DNA of 7,309 nt, from positions 4,299 to 11,607 of the forward strand of contig PKWR01000172.1 of NCBI GenBank assembly GCA_003133285.1, read 5' to 3'. The notes under the pieces are model-generated. The model was given only the letters and a program-made list of their open reading frames with translations, had not been told where the DNA came from and made no database searches. Shown here one piece after another: positions 1-5,248 of this stretch. Position 1 is the first letter of the stretch. Every line of letters begins with the position of its first letter. The translations under genes were made by a program, and so were the position numbers. The DNA is from Coriobacteriia bacterium (lineage in GTDB: Bacteria; Actinomycetota; Coriobacteriia; Anaerosomatales; PALSA-660).

Positions 1-534
1 GCGCTCGTCGACTTCGCCAAGACCCAGAACCTCAAGACCATCGGCGGGCGGGTGGTCGGCCGCGCGACGGACTCCCGCGACCGGTCGATCCTGATCGACT
101 GCGGGAGCAGCAGCGGGGTCCAGGACGGCGACCCGGTGATCGCGGCCGGAGGGCTCGTCGGCCAGGTCATCGAGGTCACGCCGTGGAACGCGCGGGTGCG
201 TCTGATCACCGACGCGGACAGCGGCGTCTCCGTGCTCGTCCAGCGGACGCGCTCGGTCGGCATCGTCCGGGGCTCGATCCAGGGCCCGCTGCAGCTCGAG
301 TTCGTTGACAAGAGCGCCGCGCCGATCCGCGGGGACGTGTTGCTGACGTCCGGACTCGGCGGGGTGTACCCGAAGGACATCGTCGTCGGTGAGGTCACTG
401 ACGTGACGTCCCAGCAGCAGGACCTGTTCCCGACCATCACGGTCGCTTCGCGGGTCGACATCGACCACATCGAAGAGGTGCTCGTGATCGTCGGAGCCGG
501 CTCGGCGACAGGACAGCCCGGAGGTGGCGAGTGA
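1..534 (+). CDS. mreC: MreC, rod shape-determining protein (3' part; start lies upstream of window)
   Basis: This is the C-terminal 177 residues of MreC, open from the first base and ending at TGA 532-534. MreC is a membrane-anchored periplasmic or extracytoplasmic scaffold that binds PBP2 and helps switch on PBP2-RodA during side-wall synthesis. What is visible is the double beta-barrel core: a G-R-V-V-G-R strand, a D-C-G-S-S-S-G-V-Q-D-G-D turn, the G-G-L-V-G-Q-V strand with the following L-I-T-D, and the family hallmark T-S-G-L-G-G at fragment residues 116-121 followed by Y-P-K-D-I-V-V-G-E-V. The N-terminal membrane helix and coiled coil are missing because the window begins inside the gene; a good guess is that about 100 residues are lost. 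The tail after the last strand is short and Gly-rich. The stop overlaps the mreD start by 4 bp (GTGA), so the two are probably translationally coupled. Identification is from family pattern and from the mreD-mrdA-rodA genes that follow. Confidence 0.93.
   Translation, partial: ALVDFAKTQNLKTIGGRVVGRATDSRDRSILIDCGSSSGVQDGDPVIAAGGLVGQVIEVTPWNARVRLITDADSGVSVLVQRTRSVGIVRGSIQGPLQLEFVDKSAAPIRGDVLLTSGLGGVYPKDIVVGEVTDVTSQQQDLFPTITVASRVDIDHIEEVLVIVGAGSATGQPGGGE
520..524 (+). promoter_or_regulatory. Ribosome binding site of mreD
   Basis: GGAGG lies 6 bases before GTG 531, inside the last codons of mreC. It is a strong Shine-Dalgarno match and supports the GTG start that overlaps the mreC stop. Confidence 0.7.
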
Positions 535-1043
535 ACAAGGCCTTCCCCGCGGGCATCGCCCTGCTGGCCGCCGCGATCCTGCAGGTCTCGCTCGCCCCGC
601 ACCTCGCGGTGTTCGGCGTCGTCCCCAACCTGATCTTCCTGGTGGTCGTCACCCTGGCTCTCGCCGAGGGCCCGGTGGCCGGCGGGGTGTCCGGTTTCGT
701 CGGCGGGCTGCTGTTCGACCTCATCGGCACCTCGGTGGTCGGCCCCTACGCGCTGGTGTTCACGCTGGTCGGCTACGCCGCAGGGATGCTGTCGGCCAAC
801 ATGTTCGCCGAGGGCTGGCTGCTGCCGGTCTCCGTCGTGGCGATCGCCAGCCTGACCGCGGAACTCTCCTACGGCGTGGTGCTGGTGGTGCTGGGCATGA
901 GCACGACGTTCTGGCGCGACATCATCACGGTGATGATCCCATCCGCTCTCTACCACACGGTGCTCGCCGTGCTCGCGTACCCGTGGTTGGCGCGCATCTT
1001 GCGTCCGGACCGTCAGATGAGGTCCTTCCGCCGGTTGGCGTGA
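531..1043 (+). CDS. mreD: MreD, rod shape-determining membrane protein
   Basis: A 170-residue very hydrophobic protein, the usual size for MreD, an integral membrane part of the elongasome that works with MreB, MreC, PBP2 and RodA. About five to six membrane segments can be seen, roughly residues 5-24, 28-46, 50-66, 70-92, 100-122 and 135-155. Family-like features are the P-N-L-I at 32-35 in the second segment and the Gly-rich stretch running into G-G-L-L-F-D (Asp63), which resembles the conserved G-x-x-x-D pattern of MreD. The C-terminus is short and basic. MreD diverges fast, so the call rests on length, hydropathy, this motif and the position directly between mreC and mrdA. The GTG start is chosen because it has GGAGG at good spacing and a 4-bp overlap with mreC. 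A 64-bp gap follows before mrdA. Confidence 0.9.
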   Translation: MNKAFPAGIALLAAAILQVSLAPHLAVFGVVPNLIFLVVVTLALAEGPVAGGVSGFVGGLLFDLIGTSVVGPYALVFTLVGYAAGMLSANMFAEGWLLPVSVVAIASLTAELSYGVVLVVLGMSTTFWRDIITVMIPSALYHTVLAVLAYPWLARILRPDRQMRSFRRLA

Positions 1044-1096
1044 CGCACGTGAGCGCGTCGACCTCCGCCAGCGCATCGCGGGCACGACGCATCAGC

Positions 1097-1102
1097 AAAG
1101 GA
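1097..1102 (+). promoter_or_regulatory. Ribosome binding site of mrdA
   Basis: AAAGGA sits 5 bases before ATG 1108 and sets the start of the PBP2 gene. It lies in the only sizeable gap of the first block (1044-1107), where no convincing -35/-10 promoter pair was seen. Confidence 0.6.
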
Positions 1103-1107
1103 CGAAG

Positions 1108-2964
1108 ATGACCACCTTCCGCCAGCTGCTCAAAGGACGCTTCGCCGTACTCGGCGTCGTCGTCCTTGTGGCGCTGGGGTCGCTCACGGCGCGCCTGTGG
1201 GGGATGCAGGTGCTCTCCGGCAGCAGCTTCGCCGCAGCCGCCGAGGGCAACCGGATCCGTGAGGTGTCGCTTCCCGCCGCGCGCGGCAGGATCCTCGACA
1301 TCAAGGGCCGCCCGCTCGTGACGAACCGTCCGGTAATGGCCGTGACTGCGCCCGCGACCATCTCGCAGGACACCACGCTCGTCGCGCACCTGGCATCGGT
1401 CATCGGGGTGCCCGTCGACGAGATCACCAAGCGGCTTGCCTCCTACAAGGCGGAGCGGCTGGCTCCGCGCGTGCTCAAGCTGGACGTCCCGATGCAGACC
1501 GCCGCGTACCTGGCGGAGCACTCGGCCGATTTCCCGGGCGTCGCGGTCGAGGAGTCCGCCGTCCGCGTCTATCCGGGCGGGAGCCTGGCGGCCCACGTGC
1601 TCGGCTACACGGGCGAGATATCCGAGACGCAACTTGCCTCCGGGGCGCTTCCCGACGCCAAGATCGGCGACATCGTCGGCAAGTCGGGCGTCGAGGCGTC
1701 CTACGACAAGGTGCTCCAGGGCGAGAAGGGCTTCCGCCGTTTCGAGGTGGACAACCAGGGCCGCGTCCGAAGCGTCCTTGACGAGGGCGCTCCGCGTGCG
1801 GGCAAGGACATCAAACTCACCATCGACCGGGACGTCCAGAAGGTCACGGAGAAGGCGCTGGCCGACGCCATCGCCGAGGCGCACCGCCAAGGCTTCACGA
1901 AGGCGAAGGGTGGCGCTGCGGTCGTACTCGACGTCAAGACCGGCGCCGTGGTGGCCATGGCGAGCGCGCCGACCTACGACCCGTCGATCTTCCTCGGTGG
2001 CATCAAGCAGGCCACCTGGGACGCGCTGAACGCCAAGTCCTCCGAGTATCCGCTGAACAACCGTGCCATCCAGGCCGCCTATCCGCCGGCGTCCAGCTTC
2101 AAGGCCGTCGTCGCGATGGCCGGACTCCAGACCGGCCTGCTCACGCCGTCCACGGCGTTCAACTGTCCGGGCTTCTGGACGGGGCTGGGCAAGCAGTGGG
2201 GCAAGTGGTGCTGGGACCATGCGGGCCATGGCACCCTCAGCCTGGTGGCCGCCATCGAGCAGTCGTGCGACGGCTACTTCTACAACGTCGGCAAGCGGTT
2301 CTACCAGGCCCCGGGGGAGAAGCTGCAGGCCTTCGCCCGCACCCTGGGACTCGGGTCCAAGCTCGGAATCGACCTGGCCGGCGAGGTGGCCGGACGCGTC
2401 CCGGACGCCGCGTGGAAGAAGGCCTACAACCAGAACTATCCCGAGTACCAGCAATGGCTTCCGGGCGACACGGTGAACATGGCGATCGGGCAGGGCGACC
2501 TGCTCGTCACGCCGCTGCAGCTCGCCAGCGCGTACGCGGCTCTGGGCAACGGCGGGATCGTCGTACGCCCGCACGTGCTCGACGCGGTGCTCGCGCCCGA
2601 TGGAACGGCCTCGGTCGAGTCCAGCGTCTCGGTCGTCTCGAACGCGCACCTCACCGCTGCGAACCTGGCCACCCTGCGCCACGCGCTCGTCGGCGTGACC
2701 ACGGTCGGCACCGGCAGGGGATCGTTCGTCGGTTTCCCGATCTCGGTGGCCGGCAAGACCGGCACCGCGCAGGTGGCGGGCAAGGATGACTACGCCCTGT
2801 TCGCGTGTTACGCACCCGCGTCGGCGCCGAGGTACGCGATCGTCGTGATCGTCGAACAGGGCGGGCACGGCGGGTCGGTCGCGGCCCCGGCGGCGAGGCA
2901 GATCATGGCGAAGCTGTTCGGCAAGAAGTACACGACCATCCACACCACCGACGTGTCGAGGTGA
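1108..2964 (+). CDS. mrdA: Penicillin-binding protein 2 (elongasome D,D-transpeptidase)
   Basis: A 618-residue class B PBP, close to the length of E. coli PBP2 (about 630). It cross-links peptidoglycan stem peptides outside the membrane as partner of RodA. Order of parts: short cytoplasmic tail, one membrane anchor at about 11-29, pedestal domain at about 45-220 opening with the R-G-R-I-L-D-I-K-G-R-P-L motif, then the transpeptidase domain. Catalytic motifs are S329-S-F-K332 (SxxK, nucleophile Ser329), S386-C-D388 (the SxN-type motif in its PBP2 form SCD) and K550-T-G-T553. The stretch G-Q-G-D-L-L-V-T-P-L-Q before the third motif is also typical. Cys353, Cys368, His374 and Cys387 lie where E. 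coli PBP2 is reported to hold zinc (see findings). After KTGT the protein reads D-D-Y-A-L-F instead of the common H-A-W-F. All catalytic residues are present, so it should be active. rodA follows 2 bp after the stop. PBP3 is less likely given mreC/mreD/rodA context and SCD motif. Confidence 0.96.
   Translation: MTTFRQLLKGRFAVLGVVVLVALGSLTARLWGMQVLSGSSFAAAAEGNRIREVSLPAARGRILDIKGRPLVTNRPVMAVTAPATISQDTTLVAHLASVIGVPVDEITKRLASYKAERLAPRVLKLDVPMQTAAYLAEHSADFPGVAVEESAVRVYPGGSLAAHVLGYTGEISETQLASGALPDAKIGDIVGKSGVEASYDKVLQGEKGFRRFEVDNQGRVRSVLDEGAPRAGKDIKLTIDRDVQKVTEKALADAIAEAHRQGFTKAKGGAAVVLDVKTGAVVAMASAPTYDPSIFLGGIKQATWDALNAKSSEYPLNNRAIQAAYPPASSFKAVVAMAGLQTGLLTPSTAFNCPGFWTGLGKQWGKWCWDHAGHGTLSLVAAIEQSCDGYFYNVGKRFYQAPGEKLQAFARTLGLGSKLGIDLAGEVAGRVPDAAWKKAYNQNYPEYQQWLPGDTVNMAIGQGDLLVTPLQLASAYAALGNGGIVVRPHVLDAVLAPDGTASVESSVSVVSNAHLTAANLATLRHALVGVTTVGTGRGSFVGFPISVAGKTGTAQVAGKDDYALFACYAPASAPRYAIVVIVEQGGHGGSVAAPAARQIMAKLFGKKYTTIHTTDVSR
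2958..2961 (+). promoter_or_regulatory. Ribosome binding site deciding the rodA start
   Basis: GAGG, extended to GAGGTGA with the mrdA stop, ends 5 bases before ATG 2967. This spacing favours ATG 2967. The alternative in-frame GTG 2961 would give a GTGA overlap with mrdA and two more residues, but has no clear Shine-Dalgarno sequence of its own. Confidence 0.55.
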
Positions 2965-2966
2965 CG

Positions 2967-4130
2967 ATGCGCGCACCGCTCTCCCGGATACTGCGTGACC
3001 GGGTCCACCTCGGCGTGGTCCTGTCGACGGTCGCCCTCGTGGTGTTCGGCGGCGTGATGGTGTGGGCGGCGACCATGACGATGACGGGTCACGCCGCCCT
3101 CGTGCAGCGCCAGTACCTGGGTGTGGGGATCGGTCTGATCGCGCTCGCGGTGATGTGGGTGCTCGACTACCAGGTGCTCAAGGCCTGGACCGGTCCCCTG
3201 ATGGTCGCGCTCTCGCTGCTCATCATCTCGCCGCGCATCCCGGGGCTGGGCGCGTCGGTCAGCGGGGCGACGTCGTGGCTCCAGATCGGCAGCATCCGTC
3301 TCTTCCAGCCCTCCGAGCCGGCCAAGCTGCTGTTCATCGTCGTGATGGCCGCCATCATCGCCGAGTACGGCGGCAAGCTGGACAAGACGCCCGACATCCT
3401 CAAGGTCGTCGGCCTCGCGTCCGTGCCGCTCGTGCTGATCCTTCTGCAGCCCGACCTCGGCACCGGCATGGTGTTCGTCGCGATCGCCTCGGGCATGCTG
3501 CTGGTGGGCGGGATGAAGGCCCGGTGGTTCGGGGTGTTCGCCGTCGCGGGGATCGTGCTGGTCCTGGCCGTGTTCGCGCTCAACTCCGTACTCGTGACGT
3601 CGATGAACAAGCCGGACGGCGTGCTGATCAAGTCGTACCAGGTCGACCGCCTCCTGGTCTTCGTCGACCCGACGCGCGACCCCAAGGGCGCAGGCTACAA
3701 CCTGCAGCAGTCCAAGATCGCCATCGGGTCCGGCGGACTGACGGGTGCGGGCCTGGGCATGGGCAGCCAGAGCCGGCTCAACTTCATCCCCGAGCGCCAC
3801 ACGGACTTCATCTTCTCGGTGCTCGGTGAGCAGCTTGGATTCGCCGGGGCGGTGATGCTGCTCGCGCTGTACTTGGCGCTCATGGCCTCCGCGCTGTCCG
3901 TCTCGGCGTCGAGCCGCGACCTGTTCGGAGCGCTCGTCGCCGCGGGCCTCATCAGCATGTGGGCGTTCCAGATACTCGAGAACATGGGTATGACGATCGG
4001 GATGATGCCGATCACAGGTATCCCGTTGCCGTTCATGAGCTACGGGTCCTCGTTCATGGTCACCAACCTGGCGGGAGTCGGCATGCTGCTGTCGATCTGG
4101 TCGAGGAGATACGGCACCACGACGACCTGA
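2967..4130 (+). CDS. rodA: RodA, SEDS peptidoglycan glycosyltransferase
   Basis: A 387-residue polytopic protein of the FtsW/RodA/SpoVE (SEDS) family, which polymerises lipid II into glycan strands and pairs with PBP2. About ten membrane segments are visible, starting at about residue 13. Family motifs in order: Q114-P-S-E117-P-A-K, L-Q161-P-D163-L-G-T-G, the extracellular loop with F-I-P-E-R-H-T-D280-F-I-F-S-V-L-G-E, and the terminal G-I-P-L-P-F-M-S358-Y-G-S-S. Asp280 sits in the H-T-D-F-I-F loop where the essential acidic residue of RodA proteins has been mapped. The last motif is S-Y-G-S-S instead of the common S-Y-G-G-S. RodA rather than FtsW is called because it directly follows mreC-mreD-mrdA. 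An open frame runs further upstream inside mrdA, but the ATG here has a good ribosome site and places the short cytoplasmic N-terminus correctly. Confidence 0.94.
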   Translation: MRAPLSRILRDRVHLGVVLSTVALVVFGGVMVWAATMTMTGHAALVQRQYLGVGIGLIALAVMWVLDYQVLKAWTGPLMVALSLLIISPRIPGLGASVSGATSWLQIGSIRLFQPSEPAKLLFIVVMAAIIAEYGGKLDKTPDILKVVGLASVPLVLILLQPDLGTGMVFVAIASGMLLVGGMKARWFGVFAVAGIVLVLAVFALNSVLVTSMNKPDGVLIKSYQVDRLLVFVDPTRDPKGAGYNLQQSKIAIGSGGLTGAGLGMGSQSRLNFIPERHTDFIFSVLGEQLGFAGAVMLLALYLALMASALSVSASSRDLFGALVAAGLISMWAFQILENMGMTIGMMPITGIPLPFMSYGSSFMVTNLAGVGMLLSIWSRRYGTTTT

Positions 4131-4146
4131 TCCGGGAACTGCTAGG

Positions 4147-4153
4147 AAGGGAG
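4147..4153 (+). promoter_or_regulatory. Ribosome binding site deciding the DUF697 gene start
   Basis: AAGGGAG lies 6 bases before ATG 4160 in the 29-bp gap after rodA. The reading frame is open far upstream into rodA, so this site is the main reason for taking ATG 4160 as the start. Confidence 0.65.
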
Positions 4154-4159
4154 TGCCTC

Positions 4160-5248
4160 ATGGCCGCAAGACTACCCGTCGACGTCCGTGCGCTCTACGA
4201 CACCGGCAAGCGACTCAAAGAGGACCGCGAGCGTCCGGTCCGTATCGCCGTGCTCATCGAGATCGACGCGCCCGACGCACTCGTCGAAGCCGCGCGTCTC
4301 GAGCTGCATCCGAAGACCGCCAACGGGATCGTCGACGTGTCCGTCATCGAGCCCGACAGCCTGCTGCGCGTCGACTCGAAGGCCGACGCGTGCATCGTGC
4401 TCGTCGGAAGCGCGTCGCACGTGGACGCCACCCTGCGCGACCTGCGCGCGCGGGCGATCCCAACGGCCGTCGTCGCGCTTCGCGAGGAGAAGGTCACCCT
4501 GTCGCGCCTGCTCGGCCACGCGGAGAACGACGTGCTCGTGGGCATGAACCCCGCCGAGCTGATACGGGGACCGCTGGCGGACTGGGCGATGACGCGCCTG
4601 GAGAAGCTGCGCACTCCGCTCGCCCACAACTTCGAGTTCGTGCGCCGCGCGGTGGCCAGGGAGATCGTCAAGAAGACGGCGTGGCAGAACGCGGCGATCG
4701 GCGTGGTGATGTTCGTCCCGGGCGCGGACATGCCGCTCATGACGCTCAACCAGGGCAAGATGCTCCTGCAGATCGCGGCCGTCTACGGACAGTCCCTCGA
4801 CACCGAGCGGATCAAGGAACTCGGTGCGGTCGTCGCGGGCGGCTTCCTGTTCCGTACCTTCGCCCGCGAGGCGGTCGGGCTGGTCCCCGGCTTGGGATGG
4901 GCGGTCAAGGGCGGCATCGCCTACACCGGCACGATCGCGATGGGGACCGCTGCGATCACCTACTTCGAGGAAGGCACCGACCTGACCGGCGTCGTGCGCG
5001 CGCTCAGCTACCGCACGAGCGAGGCAGTGACGCGCGCCGCGCTGGCCGTCAAGCAGGCGGGAGAAGAGGTCATCGAGAGCCGCTTGCACGGTCTGCTGCC
5101 GCTGTCCGCGCCGATCGTGCCGCAGCCCGCGACGGCGCCGGCGCGGGACGAACCTGCGCAGCCGACCCTGCTCGATGTGCCGGTGGCCCAGCCGACCCTG
5201 CAGCCTCCCGCGCCGGCGGACGACGTCATGCCCGGGTACCGCCCGTGA
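4160..5248 (+). CDS. DUF697-like membrane-associated protein with degenerate GTPase-like N-terminal domain
   Basis: A 362-residue protein of unknown function. Residues about 27-110 look like an alpha/beta Rossmann-type half: a V-R-I-A-V-L strand, then A-D-A-C-I-V-L-V-G (75-83) and I-P-T-A-V-V-A-L (100-107), which recall the strands of a GTPase that carry the P-loop, DxxG and NKxD motifs. None of these nucleotide motifs is present. Residues about 170-270 resemble DUF697, a hydrophobic domain usually found behind GTPase domains (YcjF-like proteins): W175 then N-A-A-I-G-V-V, V-P-G-A-D-M-P-L, L-N-Q-G-K-M, A-A-V-Y-G, and later L-V-P-G-L-G-W-A-V-K-G-G-I-A-Y. This part could enter or lie on the membrane. 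Residues from about 310 form a Pro/Ala-rich tail with Q-P-T-L twice (334 and 344). There is no signal peptide. It lies 29 bp after rodA and overlaps the next gene by 4 bp, so it is co-transcribed with the elongasome block. DUF697 membership is from memory of the family; a role in cell shape is only inference from position. Confidence 0.8.
   Translation: MAARLPVDVRALYDTGKRLKEDRERPVRIAVLIEIDAPDALVEAARLELHPKTANGIVDVSVIEPDSLLRVDSKADACIVLVGSASHVDATLRDLRARAIPTAVVALREEKVTLSRLLGHAENDVLVGMNPAELIRGPLADWAMTRLEKLRTPLAHNFEFVRRAVAREIVKKTAWQNAAIGVVMFVPGADMPLMTLNQGKMLLQIAAVYGQSLDTERIKELGAVVAGGFLFRTFAREAVGLVPGLGWAVKGGIAYTGTIAMGTAAITYFEEGTDLTGVVRALSYRTSEAVTRAALAVKQAGEEVIESRLHGLLPLSAPIVPQPATAPARDEPAQPTLLDVPVAQPTLQPPAPADDVMPGYRP
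5159..5201 (+). repeat. 13-bp direct repeat in the tail of the DUF697 gene
   Basis: CAGCCGACCCTGC occurs at 5159-5171 and again at 5189-5201, exactly 30 bp apart. It keeps frame and encodes Q-P-T-L at residues 334-337 and 344-347 in the Pro/Ala-rich tail. It looks like a small internal duplication in a low-complexity linker. Confidence 0.75.

Noticed and set aside
524..1111. 195-codon + strand open frame overlapping mreD
   Set aside because: It is an Arg/Gly-rich out-of-frame reading of mreD. Only its last 23 codons, outside mreD, were kept as a low-interest observation.
2805..2966. Upstream extension of the rodA frame inside mrdA
   Set aside because: The extra residues are charged shadow sequence of the PBP2 C-terminus; a SEDS protein starts with a short tail before its first membrane segment, and ATG 2967 has a good ribosome site.
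925..2976. 683-codon open frame on the - strand opposite mrdA
   Set aside because: It mirrors the mrdA codons, is rich in Arg, Asp, Gly, Val and His in the way of G+C-rich antisense frames, and shows no recognisable domain. mrdA on the + strand has every catalytic motif.
4131..4159. Possible terminator or promoter between rodA and the DUF697 gene
   Set aside because: The 29-bp gap has no stem-loop with a T-run and no -35/-10 pair; it mainly holds the ribosome site.
4153..5244. Long upstream extension of the radical SAM frame, starting at GTG 4153
   Set aside because: The extension is Arg-rich shadow sequence of the DUF697 gene. The family's normal N-terminus starts right after GTG 5245.
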